A stretch of DNA of 64,000 nt from Mesorhizobium waimense (GTDB taxonomy: Bacteria; Pseudomonadota; Alphaproteobacteria; Rhizobiales; Rhizobiaceae). This document shows positions 18,780 to 27,472 of the stretch, piece after piece. The stretch's first letter is position 1. Every line of letters starts with the position of its first letter. The stretch lies in NCBI RefSeq assembly GCF_003601975.1, contig NZ_QZWZ01000019.1, positions 62,001 through 126,000 of the forward strand, given 5' to 3'. The notes under the pieces are model-generated. The model was not told the DNA's origin, did no database searches, and saw nothing but the letters and a program-made list of their open reading frames with translations. Both the position numbers and the translations under genes were made by a program.

Positions 18780-19159
18780 GTCAGCTGTCGACGCGGATGG
18801 ATAATGTCGCTGTCGATATCCGTATCCAGCCAGATGCGAATGCCTTCCTGCCGAAGCAACGAAATCGCATCGGCCGCCACGTGAGCATCCATTTGCAACT
18901 GCGAGCAGAAGATCAGGAGAGGAACGAAACCTCAGCTGGTGGTCAAAAGCACGCCATGACCGAATTTTTTGGCCAGATTCTGGATAAGCAGTTTTTCACG
19001 CGCCGTAAGGCACTTTTGATCGACAAAACGCCAAATGCGCTCGTACAGCGCAAATGCCTATTCGGCTGGAATCGGGCGCGCCGCGCCGCGGTTCCAGGCG
19101 AGCGCCTGGAGTTCCGGGAACTCAGCAGGGACAATCATTGGCGCGATTTCTGCATTCAT
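18780..19159 (-). pseudogene. Decayed small gene with two in-frame stops
   Basis: Reading minus from the ATG at 19159 gives a protein-like sequence (PAEFPELQALAWNRG and AFALYERIWRFVDQ) that is interrupted by stops at 19058-19060 and 18932-18934, all in one frame. From recall it resembles a small conserved protein usually encoded just upstream of AbiEii-type nucleotidyltransferase genes, with positions such as ALYERxWRxVD. No nucleotidyltransferase remnant was recognised after it, and the last part (from about 18930 to 18780) may belong to another lost gene. The extent at the 3' end is uncertain. Confidence 0.5.
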
Positions 19160-19210
19160 AGCGCTCTCGACATAGTGCAGAGCGCTTAACAAATCCAACG
19201 CCGTGGATGC

Positions 19211-20542
19211 CTAGCCCGCCAGCGCCTCGGAGAACTCCACCGCCCTGCCCTGGCTGGGCGTGACGATCTCGCCGTCCCACATCACACGCCGGCCGCGCAC
19301 GATTGTGCCCACCGGCCAGCCAGTCACTTGCTTGCCGTCATAAGGCGTCCAACCAGCCTTTGACCCCGCCTGCGCGTTGGTGATGGTCTCGCGGCGCTTC
19401 AGGTCGGCTATGGTAAAGTCGGCGTCGTAGCCGGCGGCGATGCGGCCTTTCCTGGCCATGCCGAAGATGCGCTGCGGACCGTGGCTGGAGAGATCGACGA
19501 AGCGTTGCAGGGTCAGGCGGCCGGCATTGACGTGGTCGAGCATGATCGGCACGAGCGTCTGCACGCCGGTCATGCCCGATGGTGAGGCCGGATAGGGCTT
19601 TGCCTTCTCGGCCAGCGTATGCGGAGCATGGTCGGAGCCGAGCACGTCGACGATGCCTTGCGAAATGCCGTGCCAGACGCCGTCGCGGTGGCGTGCGGCG
19701 CGCACCGGCGGGTTCATCTGGATCAGCGTGCCCAGCCGCGCATAGTCGTCGGCGGCGAGCGTCAGATGGTGCGGTGTCGCCTCGCAGGTGGCGACGTCCT
19801 TGTGCTGTTCAAGGAAGAGGATTTCTTCCGCCGTCGAAATATGCAGCACGTGGATGCGGGCGCGCACCTGGCGGGCGATGCGCACCAGGCGCTCGGTGCA
19901 GCGCAGCGCTGCGATCTCGTCGCGCCAGACCGGGTGCGAGGACGGGTCGCCTTCGATGCGCTCGCCCAACCGCTCGCGCAGCCGGAACTCGTCCTCGGAG
20001 TGGAAGGCTGCGCGGCGGCGCGTGTTTCTGAGGATCGCGGCGACCCCTTCGTCGTCCTCGACCAGCAGATCGCCAGTCGACGAACCCATGAACACCTTTA
20101 TTCCTGCCGCGCCCGGCAGCCGTTCGAGGTCGCCGACATCTCCGGCATTGTCGCGCGTGCCGCCGACCCAAAAAGCGAAGTCGCAATGCATGCGGCCGGA
20201 GGCGCGGTTCACTTTGTCGGCAAGTGCCGCCTCGCTGGTGGTCAGCGGGTTGGTGTTGGGCATCTCGAACACAGCGGTGACGCCACCGAGCACCGCCGCG
20301 CGCGAGCCTGTCTCCAGATCTTCCTTGTGCTCCAGCCCCGGTTCGCGGAAATGCACTTGGCTGTCGACGACGCCGGGCAGGATGTGCAGGCCACGGCAGT
20401 CGATCGTCTCGCCGGCGGAGGCCTGGCCGAGATCGCCAATTACCGCGATACGGCCGTCCTTCACGCCGACATCGCGAAAACCCTCGCCGTCATGGTTGAC
20501 CACCGTGCCGCCTGTCAGGATGAGGTCGTAGGTGCTGGCCAT
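19211..20542 (-). CDS. pyrC: Dihydroorotase
   Basis: A 443-residue class I dihydroorotase, which cyclises N-carbamoyl-aspartate in pyrimidine synthesis. The metal-binding DSQVHFREPG is near residues 60-69, the carboxylated Lys is expected in GIKVFMGSS, HVLHIST and ATPHHL carry further His ligands, and GSDHAPH has the catalytic Asp. All are intact, so this is an active form and not the inactive PyrX type. It stands alone, divergent from ygfZ. The pyrE gene is about 24 kb away in this window. Confidence 0.93.
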   Translation of the reverse strand: MASTYDLILTGGTVVNHDGEGFRDVGVKDGRIAVIGDLGQASAGETIDCRGLHILPGVVDSQVHFREPGLEHKEDLETGSRAAVLGGVTAVFEMPNTNPLTTSEAALADKVNRASGRMHCDFAFWVGGTRDNAGDVGDLERLPGAAGIKVFMGSSTGDLLVEDDEGVAAILRNTRRRAAFHSEDEFRLRERLGERIEGDPSSHPVWRDEIAALRCTERLVRIARQVRARIHVLHISTAEEILFLEQHKDVATCEATPHHLTLAADDYARLGTLIQMNPPVRAARHRDGVWHGISQGIVDVLGSDHAPHTLAEKAKPYPASPSGMTGVQTLVPIMLDHVNAGRLTLQRFVDLSSHGPQRIFGMARKGRIAAGYDADFTIADLKRRETITNAQAGSKAGWTPYDGKQVTGWPVGTIVRGRRVMWDGEIVTPSQGRAVEFSEALAG

Positions 20543-20624
20543 GGGCGTCCGGTCTCTTGCGGGGGGAGTATCAGCGGCTTACGTAAAGGCCGACCGTTTT
20601 GCAAGATCAGGTTCGTTTCCGCCC

Positions 20625-21485
20625 ATGCCCTTTGCCCTGCTGAAAGACCGCGCGCTCATTTCCGTGTCAGGCCCGGACGCCGAGAATTTCTTGCAGAACA
20701 TCCTCACCACCGATCTCGACGCGCTGGCTGCCGGCGAAGCAAAACCGGGTGCGCTTTTGACGCCGCAGGGCAAGATTCTGTTCGATTTTCTGATTTCGCG
20801 TAATGGAGAGGATGCCTTGCGGCTCGATTGTCGTGCCGACGTTGCCGACGATTTCGTTCGCCGGCTGATGCTCTACCGCTTGCGCGCCAAGGTTGAGATT
20901 GCCAAGGCCGATAAGGCACTTGTCAGCGTCGCGTGGGGAAGTGATTCAACCGCTTCACGCTCTGATTCAACTGAAGTTTCCGACACGCGCTTCCGCGACA
21001 TTGCCGTCAGGCGCGGATATGGCGGCGCGGCCGAGGGCGGCGATGCCGCCGCATGGCAGGTTCTGCGCATCGCCCACGGCATTGCCGAAAGCGGCAGCGA
21101 CTACGCGCTCGGCGATGCCTTTCCGCATGACGTGCTCCTCGACGAGACCGGCGGCGTCGGCTTCAAGAAAGGCTGCTATGTCGGCCAGGAGGTGGTCTCG
21201 CGCATGCAGCATCGCGGCACTGCCAGGCGCCGCGTGCTGATCGCCTCGGCGCAAGCTCCCCTGCCCGCGCCCGGCACGGATCTGACGGTCTCCGGACGGC
21301 CGGTTGGAACGCTCGGCTCGACCCAAGGGGCCGCAGGTCTCGCCATTGCTCGCATCGATCGGGTCAAGGCGGCGCTCGACGCGGGACAGTCGGTCATGGC
21401 AGGCGACGTCGCAGTTTCGCTCGCCGTCCCGGCCTGGGCGAAGTTCAGCTTTCCGCAGGATGCTGTCGGCGCGGAGGAGGCCTGA
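20625..21485 (+). CDS. ygfZ: YgfZ/GcvT-like folate-binding protein
   Basis: A 286-residue YgfZ-family protein, a tetrahydrofolate-binding GcvT homologue required for maintaining certain iron-sulfur enzymes. The signature KGCYVGQE, with its redox-active Cys, is around residue 185. The start ATG at 20625 is fixed by the family N-terminus (LLKDRALISVSGPDA). The final A of its TGA is the first base of the next ATG (21485), so the HD gene is translationally coupled. Confidence 0.9.
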   Translation: MPFALLKDRALISVSGPDAENFLQNILTTDLDALAAGEAKPGALLTPQGKILFDFLISRNGEDALRLDCRADVADDFVRRLMLYRLRAKVEIAKADKALVSVAWGSDSTASRSDSTEVSDTRFRDIAVRRGYGGAAEGGDAAAWQVLRIAHGIAESGSDYALGDAFPHDVLLDETGGVGFKKGCYVGQEVVSRMQHRGTARRRVLIASAQAPLPAPGTDLTVSGRPVGTLGSTQGAAGLAIARIDRVKAALDAGQSVMAGDVAVSLAVPAWAKFSFPQDAVGAEEA

Positions 21486-22093
21486 TGGCGGCCGATCGTG
21501 CCGGGGCGCCGCCACGCGCCTGGCAGCGCATGCTGTCGGGACGGCGGCTCGACCTGCTCGACCCCTCGCCGCTCGACATCGAGATATCCGACATCGCGCA
21601 CGGGCTTGCCCGCGTTGCCCGCTGGAATGGCCAGACCAGCGGCGAGCATGCCCTTTCGGTTGCCCAGCATTCGCTGCTGGTCGAGGCGCTGTTTTCCGAA
21701 CTGGTGCCGGCAGCTTCGGCCGGTGCCCGGCTGGCGGCGCTGCTGCACGATGCGCCGGAATATGTCATCGGCGACATGATCTCGCCGTTCAAATCGGTGA
21801 TGGGCGGCTCCTACAAGGACTGCGAGCTGAGGCTGCAGCGCGCCATCCATCTGCGCTTTTCGCTGCCGGCGGAACTCGGTTCTGGCCTGCGCAAGGAGAT
21901 CAAGCGCGCCGACCAGATCGCCGCCTATTACGAGGCGACGCTGCTTGCCGGCTTCTCCACTCGCGAGGCGACGGAGTTTTTCGGCCGCCCGCGCGGCTTC
22001 AACGCCGACCGCTTCGATTTCACGCCACGCTCGGTGACCTGGGCGCAGGCCGCATTCCTCAAGCGTTACGCGGCGCTTGAAAAGCAGCGGTAG
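21485..22093 (+). CDS. HD-domain hydrolase (YfbR-like)
   Basis: A 202-residue HD-domain phosphohydrolase. It has a His in the segment SGEHALSVAQHS, the HD pair in LLHDAPE (near residue 97), and a later Asp in KRADQIAAYYEA. The layout resembles the YfbR/YedJ-like 5'-nucleotidase group, which acts on deoxynucleoside monophosphates. It overlaps ygfZ by one base, an arrangement I recall from other Rhizobiales. The substrate is inferred from the family only. Confidence 0.88.
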   Translation: MAADRAGAPPRAWQRMLSGRRLDLLDPSPLDIEISDIAHGLARVARWNGQTSGEHALSVAQHSLLVEALFSELVPAASAGARLAALLHDAPEYVIGDMISPFKSVMGGSYKDCELRLQRAIHLRFSLPAELGSGLRKEIKRADQIAAYYEATLLAGFSTREATEFFGRPRGFNADRFDFTPRSVTWAQAAFLKRYAALEKQR

Positions 22094-22136
22094 CATCGAC
22101 CGGGATAGAACTCCGGCCGACGCCGCCGTGTCCGGT

Positions 22137-22829
22137 CTATGCGCCTCGTTTGCCGAATTGCCCTGCAACACGCGAAACCGGCGGTGCGCTCGCCGCTTTC
22201 GTCTCGGACTTGATCGGCATCCTTGTTTCAGGTCCGGCCGGCGCCCTCGTGTCGGGTTCGAACGGCGTGCGGGTGCCAAAGCCACCTGGAATGCAGCCCA
22301 GAACGATCAGGGCGGCGAAAAAGCCGTAGTGAAGGGCATCGAAGGCCAGCGGGGGCAGGTCTCCGCGGTAAAGCGAAAGGGCAAGCTTTGGTGCAAGGAC
22401 GGCAAAGCCTACCCGGGCCGGCCAGCCGATGTCGCGCAGCCGCGCGAACACCAGCCATATGATCGCAACCAACGTCGCGAAGCCCAACGCGATCAATATC
22501 ACAACATAGAGCGATCCGGCAGCTGTTCGCTTTGCTTCCATTGCCAGCGCTTCCGCCACCATAGCCGAGGCGTGGTTTTGCACCTGATCTCGCCAGGCTC
22601 CGTCCTTGCCCATCGGGGGTTTGCCGGTTCTCAGCCCATTGACGAAAGACTCCTGCGCTTGCCGCAGCTTCTCGCCGTCAGCGGCACTGATCTGTTGCTG
22701 CATGCCCTCCGTGGTTCGGACGAGGAATGTTTCAATCGGCCCCTTGGCGAAGTCGAATGCCAGAAGAAGGACAAGCAAGCAAAAATAAGCGATAGGGCCG
22801 CAGCTTCCTGATTGAAACAATTTTAGCAT
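22137..22829 (-). CDS. DUF805-like membrane protein
   Basis: A 230-residue membrane protein. Hydrophobic segments lie at about 12-28, 106-127, 139-152 and 164-179, and FARLRDIGWPAR between two of them is like the RLHDIG motif of DUF805 proteins. Between helix 1 and 2 lies a soluble stretch of about 75 residues, longer than in typical DUF805 members. The C-terminus is Pro/Thr-rich and soluble. The start is ATG 22829. The function is unknown. Confidence 0.7.
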   Translation of the reverse strand: MLKLFQSGSCGPIAYFCLLVLLLAFDFAKGPIETFLVRTTEGMQQQISAADGEKLRQAQESFVNGLRTGKPPMGKDGAWRDQVQNHASAMVAEALAMEAKRTAAGSLYVVILIALGFATLVAIIWLVFARLRDIGWPARVGFAVLAPKLALSLYRGDLPPLAFDALHYGFFAALIVLGCIPGGFGTRTPFEPDTRAPAGPETRMPIKSETKAASAPPVSRVAGQFGKRGA

Positions 22830-22848
22830 CGCCTAATTTCTTCCCCCA

Positions 22849-22862
22849 AGAAATAAATTTCT
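22849..22862. promoter_or_regulatory. Perfect 14-base palindrome upstream of the DUF805-like gene
   Basis: AGAAATAAATTTCT is perfectly self-complementary and lies 20 bases before the minus-strand ATG at 22829. Its position suggests a repressor site, but no regulator is adjacent. Confidence 0.3.
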
Positions 22863-23076
22863 GAATACTTGATAGAGTCGCCCCCTTAAATCGCCCTTAT
22901 TCTGGTCGATCAAAGTTGAAATGCTGGAACCTTTAGATCCCCGCACCAGCACGCGTCCAAAAGGGACGCTCCGCACGTCAGGCAACGGTTACCGTGCATT
23001 CGGCTGACTGAACGAACGCTAAATTAACCGGCGACTACCACAGTACCGTGTCAGATCACGGTCCGCAGGCGCCTAC

Positions 23077-25218
23077 ATGCCCGTCGCACACGTCAAGGCT
23101 GGTTCGCCCGCGCGCAGGCGGAGCGCCGGAAGCATCGGCCAGCCACGGCGGATCGAAGACCAGCTGCGCGACCAGAACGAGCGCTTCTCGGCGGCCGTCG
23201 AGAACATGTCGCACGGGCTGTGCATGTTCGACGCCGACGAGCGGATGATCATCTGCAACGGCAACTATCTCGGCATCTTCTGCCTCGACGCGGCGATCGT
23301 GCGGCCCGGCATACGCTTCTTCGACATCCTCCAGCACAGCGTCGACATCGGCGTCGCCTCGCACAGCGCCGAGGAGCTCTATGCCATCCGCAAACCCTAT
23401 ATCGACCAGGCCAGGGCCTCGACCTACGAGGAAGTTCTGTCGGATGGGCGCATCGTCAATATCTCGCACCGGCCGCTGGCGTCCGGCGGCTGGGTGTCGA
23501 TCTACGAGGACATCACCGAGCAGCGGCACGCCGGGCAGGAGCTGAAAGAACAGCACCGCCGGTTCGACGCCGCCTTAGCCAACATGTCGCAAGGCCTGTT
23601 GATGTATGACACCGACGCTAGGCTGATCGTGCGCAACCAGCGTTTCCTCGATCTCTATCACGTCGCACCGGCCGACTTCCCGCTCGGCATGAGCCACCGC
23701 GAGTTGCTGGTGCAGTTGGTGCGTCTCGGCATCTATGCCGAGATCGATATCGACGGGGAAATTTCGAAGACCATGGCCTGCCTGGAGGCCGGCGAATCGC
23801 GTTCAACCCACCGCAGCCTTGCCGATGGCAGGACCCTTCTGATAGCGCGCCGGCCGCTTGCCGGCGGCGGCTGGGTGGCGACCTTCGACGACATCACCGA
23901 ACGCCGCCGCGCCGAAGAGCGCATGACGCATCTTGCGCATCACGACACGCTGACCAACCTGCCCAACCGCTCGATGTTCCGCGAGCGCCTCGACCAGGCC
24001 CTGAGCGAGTCCATGGTCGCGCCGCTGGCGATCTTCTCGCTCGACCTCGATCGCTTCAAGGCCGTCAACGATACGTTCGGGCACCCGGCCGGCGACTGGC
24101 TGCTGAAATGCGTGGCCGAGCGCCTGATGCGCTGCCTGCGCAACGAGACGGATGTGGTCGCTCGCTTCGGCGGCGACGAGTTCGCCATCATCCAGTTCAA
24201 CGTCAAAGGCGCGGCCGATGCCGAACGCCTGGCGAGGCGCATCGTCGAGGTCATTGGCAAGCCCTATCGTGACAAGAGCCGCGACATGCATATCGGCATC
24301 AGCCTGGGCATCGCACTCTACCCGGACGACGGCAAGGACGCCGACATGCTGCTGAAGAATGCCGACATGGCGCTCTATCGGGGCAAGAGCGAAGGCCGCA
24401 ACGTCTACCGTTTCTTCGAACCCGGCATGGACGCCATGGTGCGGGAGCGTCGGGTGCTCGAAACCGACCTCGAGGCGGCGCTGCCGCGGCGCGAATTCGA
24501 GCTCGATTTCCAGCCGATCATGAACATCGCCTCCGGCGACATCGTCGGCGCGGAAGCGCTTATGCGCTGGCGTTCACCGGCGCGCGGCCTGGTATCGCCC
24601 GACGATTTCATCCCGGCCGCCGAAGAAACCGGATTGATCGTGCAACTCGGCGACTGGGCGCTGAGAAAAGCCTGCACTGTGGCCGCCGGCTGGCCGCATG
24701 CGATGCGCATTGCGGTCAATGTCTCGGCGGTGCAGCTCAAAAGCGGCACCTTCGCCCGCAGCGTGATTTCGGCGCTGGCGTTTTCTGGCGTGCCGGCCGA
24801 CCGGCTCGAGCTGGAAATCACCGAAACGGTGCTGATGGACGAGAGCGACACGGTGCTGAAGACGCTCAGCCAATTGCGCGACCTCGGCATCCGCATCGCG
24901 CTCGACGATTTCGGCACCGGCTATTCGTCGCTCGGCTATCTCAGGCGCTTTCCCGTCGACAAGATCAAGATCGACCGTTCCTTCATCCGAGACATCGACA
25001 ATCGCGACACGGCAGCGATCGTGCGCACGGTCATCGGGCTCGGCGCGCAGCTCGGCATCACGGTCACCGCCGAAGGCGTCGAAACCGAAGCGCAGCTCGA
25101 CATGCTGCGCGAGGCAGGCTGCGTCGAGGCACAGGGCTATTTGATCGGCGTGCCGTCGAAGGCAGCGAACATCAACCGGCTGCTGAGATCAGGGATGGCG
25201 CTGCGCCAGTCCGGGTGA
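23077..25218 (+). CDS. PAS-PAS-GGDEF-EAL cyclic-di-GMP enzyme
   Basis: The protein has 713 residues. Two PAS-type sensor domains (about 36-150 and 165-285) have the repeated pattern NMSxGL(C/L)M(F/Y)D. A GGDEF domain with intact GGDEF at 365-369 and an EAL domain with EAL at 493-495 follow, with NVSAVQL, ELEITET, DDFGTGYSSL and EGVET motifs. Both diguanylate cyclase and phosphodiesterase catalytic residues are present. The inhibitory RxxD I-site is absent (NETD at that place). No transmembrane segment is seen, so it is cytoplasmic and probably senses a small ligand or redox state. Confidence 0.93.
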   Translation: MPVAHVKAGSPARRRSAGSIGQPRRIEDQLRDQNERFSAAVENMSHGLCMFDADERMIICNGNYLGIFCLDAAIVRPGIRFFDILQHSVDIGVASHSAEELYAIRKPYIDQARASTYEEVLSDGRIVNISHRPLASGGWVSIYEDITEQRHAGQELKEQHRRFDAALANMSQGLLMYDTDARLIVRNQRFLDLYHVAPADFPLGMSHRELLVQLVRLGIYAEIDIDGEISKTMACLEAGESRSTHRSLADGRTLLIARRPLAGGGWVATFDDITERRRAEERMTHLAHHDTLTNLPNRSMFRERLDQALSESMVAPLAIFSLDLDRFKAVNDTFGHPAGDWLLKCVAERLMRCLRNETDVVARFGGDEFAIIQFNVKGAADAERLARRIVEVIGKPYRDKSRDMHIGISLGIALYPDDGKDADMLLKNADMALYRGKSEGRNVYRFFEPGMDAMVRERRVLETDLEAALPRREFELDFQPIMNIASGDIVGAEALMRWRSPARGLVSPDDFIPAAEETGLIVQLGDWALRKACTVAAGWPHAMRIAVNVSAVQLKSGTFARSVISALAFSGVPADRLELEITETVLMDESDTVLKTLSQLRDLGIRIALDDFGTGYSSLGYLRRFPVDKIKIDRSFIRDIDNRDTAAIVRTVIGLGAQLGITVTAEGVETEAQLDMLREAGCVEAQGYLIGVPSKAANINRLLRSGMALRQSG

Positions 25219-25226
25219 AGCCGCCG

Positions 25227-26117
25227 TCAGCGCAGCGTCTCGATGTATTTTTCGTGGAAGCCGACATAGCCGTTCTCGATCTCCTTGAGATGGCGCTCGA
25301 TCAGGGCGTGAAACTGCGGCAGCTGATGGAAGGGCACACCCGGATAGGCATGATGCTCGGCATGGTAGGGCATGTTCCAGGCGAGCTTGCGGACAAACCA
25401 GTTGGTAAGCGTCGTCCTGGTATTCTCCAGCATGTTGGCGACCAGCGGGCAGCGGCCATGCTCGGCCAGCAGATAGAGGCGCAGGAACGGCTGTCCGAGC
25501 AGCGCCGGCACGATCCAGACGTAGAGCAGCACCGTCGCCTTGAACCATAGCGCCAGCATGAGCAGGACGGCATAGAAGGCGATCATGGCGCGCGCCTCGG
25601 CGCGCACCTTAGGATGGCCTTTCGGCGGCACGTAGCTGCCGCTGCATTGGCCGGTGGCGTTGAGGTAGAGCGTCTTGACATGCCCCCACCACACTGGAAT
25701 GCCGGAGACGTGGACAAGGTACTGCCGCCAGGTTTCCGGTTTGGGAAAGGCGAGTTCCGGGTCGTTCTCGGGATCCTGGGTAAAACGATGGTGCGCGAAG
25801 TGGAAATAGCGGAACCAGTCCGCCGGCAGCGCGATCGCCAGGCTGGCGGCGCGCGCCGCCAGATCGTTCATCCGCTGCGTCTCGAAGGCGGTGCGATGGA
25901 TCGTCTCGTGCAGCAGCGTGAACAGGAACACGATCAATATGCCCTGCGGCAGCATCAGCAGCGGCCAGAACGGCACTTTCGCGGCGATCAGCGCGCCGAG
26001 GGCGACGATCGCGCCCCAATGCGCGGCGAGTTGAGCCAGCCCGAGGCGGTCCGACTTGGCGGTCAGCCGGTCACGCTGCTGCTGCGTCAACGATGCGATC
26101 ACGTCGCGATGATCCAT
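25227..26117 (-). CDS. Membrane fatty-acid desaturase-like di-iron enzyme
   Basis: A 296-residue integral membrane desaturase/hydroxylase. The three histidine boxes are complete: HETIH at 70-74, HFAHH at 106-110 and HAEHH at 252-256. Hydrophobic segments lie at about 33-68 and 180-215. The substrate (acyl lipid, carotenoid or alkane) is not clear from sequence. It is divergent from a LysR gene with a palindromic operator between them, so LysR control is likely. It converges with the GGDEF-EAL gene eight bases away. Confidence 0.88.
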   Translation of the reverse strand: MDHRDVIASLTQQQRDRLTAKSDRLGLAQLAAHWGAIVALGALIAAKVPFWPLLMLPQGILIVFLFTLLHETIHRTAFETQRMNDLAARAASLAIALPADWFRYFHFAHHRFTQDPENDPELAFPKPETWRQYLVHVSGIPVWWGHVKTLYLNATGQCSGSYVPPKGHPKVRAEARAMIAFYAVLLMLALWFKATVLLYVWIVPALLGQPFLRLYLLAEHGRCPLVANMLENTRTTLTNWFVRKLAWNMPYHAEHHAYPGVPFHQLPQFHALIERHLKEIENGYVGFHEKYIETLR

Positions 26118-26192
26118 TGGTGTTCCGTTCCCCTGCTTGCCGATCGGAAGACCCTAATCGACAATATAGCTTTCGCAAAACGAGGAATCCTG

Positions 26193-26219
26193 ACAGATAG
26201 ATAAGCTGAACTTATCTGT
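26193..26219. promoter_or_regulatory. Candidate LysR operator
   Basis: Nested inverted repeats: GATAAG-CTGAA-CTTATC at 26200-26216 and, overlapping, ACAGATA (26193-26199) with TATCTGT (26213-26219). They lie in the 110-base gap between the divergent desaturase and LysR genes, next to the LysR start. This fits a LysR autoregulatory site. Confidence 0.55.
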
Positions 26220-26227
26220 TGGTGGAC

Positions 26228-27154
26228 ATGGTCGCACTTCCATCCTTGCGCGGATTGCAGGCTTTCGAGGCGGCGGCGCGCTGCGGCAGCTTTGCCGCGG
26301 CGGCCGAGGAGCTTTCGGTTTCCGCGGCCGCGGTCAGCCAGCTCATCCGCACCGTCGAGGAGCAGATGGGCCGCAAGCTGTTTCTGCGCGTGAACCGCCG
26401 CGCCGTGCTGACCGATGCGGGGCGCGAGATGCTGCCCAGGCTGACGACGGCTTTCGAGGAGATCGGCAGCGTGTCGCGCGAATTGGGCGGTGCTGAGCTG
26501 CGGTCGCGGCTGGTCGTCTCGGTGCCGCCTTCGATGGCGATGGGCTGGCTGTCGACGCGGCTGGCGAAGTTCGTCGTCGGCCATGGCGCGGTCGACATCG
26601 CTCTCAGGGGCGAAGACGATCCGGTGTCGTTCGACCACGACCTGATCGACATCCGGCTGTCTTATGGGCGTTCCCATTATCGCGACGAGGTCACCGAGGA
26701 GATCGTCAGGGATGCCGTCTATCCGGTCTGTGCGCCAGGCATCGCCCGCGAGATCGGCAGCTCGGAAAGTACCCTCGCCCGCCTTCCATTGATCCATACG
26801 GATTGGGGACCGACCGGCGCATCCTTTCCGTCCTGGCGCAACTGGTTCGGGGCCGCCGGCATGGCGCCCGGGCAGGCCGGGCAGCGCGGCCTGTCGGCGA
26901 ACTCGTCGCGGGCGGCGCTCGACCTGGCTATTTCCGGCCTCGGCGTCACGCTCGCGCAAGGCATCTACTGCGCCGAGGCGCTCGAAGACGGCAAGCTGGT
27001 CAGGCCCGTCGCGCGGGCGCTCGAACTCAGCCAGACCTATTGCCTGACGATCCCGCAGCGAAGCATCCGGCGCGAGGTGGTGGCGGCGTTCAGGACATGG
27101 CTGACCGACGAGTGCCAGCGGTCGGTGGGTTCGCCGTCGCTGATCCCTCGGTGA
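26228..27154 (+). CDS. LysR-family regulator (GcvA-like)
   Basis: About 308 residues from the ATG at 26228; an in-frame GTG at 26222 and a TTG at 26219 are alternatives. The N-terminal HTH (LPSLRGLQAFEAAARCGSF) and the LFxRxxR-like linker resemble the GcvA/AmpR group. The effector domain runs from about 90 to 300. It is divergent from the desaturase gene, which is its likely target. Confidence 0.9.
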   Translation: MVALPSLRGLQAFEAAARCGSFAAAAEELSVSAAAVSQLIRTVEEQMGRKLFLRVNRRAVLTDAGREMLPRLTTAFEEIGSVSRELGGAELRSRLVVSVPPSMAMGWLSTRLAKFVVGHGAVDIALRGEDDPVSFDHDLIDIRLSYGRSHYRDEVTEEIVRDAVYPVCAPGIAREIGSSESTLARLPLIHTDWGPTGASFPSWRNWFGAAGMAPGQAGQRGLSANSSRAALDLAISGLGVTLAQGIYCAEALEDGKLVRPVARALELSQTYCLTIPQRSIRREVVAAFRTWLTDECQRSVGSPSLIPR

Positions 27155-27182
27155 CCCGACAGCCGGCGCCGGTTTGCACCGG

Positions 27183-27455
27183 TCAGAGGTGCCCGCTCAA
27201 TGTCTCTGTCATGTCCTTGCTCGTCGCCACGGGAACGATCTCGAACTCCACCAGATCCGCCCATTCGATGACCCAGCGTTGAAGCAAGGTGACGTCATCG
27301 GCCTCAACCAGCAGGAAGCAGCGGCTCATATCCGCAGCGATCCAGCTATGGTGCACGAGAAGTTCGTCCGGCTTCAGGCGGCCACGGTCGCGGAAGCGAC
27401 GGTAGATCTCCTTGCGATCGCAGCCGGTAAAATCCTCAATTACGATGAACTGCAT
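27183..27455 (-). CDS. DUF3303-like small protein
   Basis: A 90-residue ferredoxin-like-fold protein. It begins MQFIVIEDF with a strong GAGGGG ribosome-binding site before ATG 27455, and contains HHSWIAADMSRCFLLVEADD, typical of DUF3303. It follows the RLAN-RimK gene after 17 bases on the same strand and may be the third gene of that transcript. The link in function is unproven. Confidence 0.72.
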   Translation of the reverse strand: MQFIVIEDFTGCDRKEIYRRFRDRGRLKPDELLVHHSWIAADMSRCFLLVEADDVTLLQRWVIEWADLVEFEIVPVATSKDMTETLSGHL

Positions 27456-27472
27456 CTTTTCCCCTCGGTGAA

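Noticed and set aside
18722..19189. Plus-strand frame of 155 residues after the exported-protein gene
   Set aside because: The opposite strand has clearer protein-family likeness (with stops). The plus frame starts within the preceding gene and has no domain.
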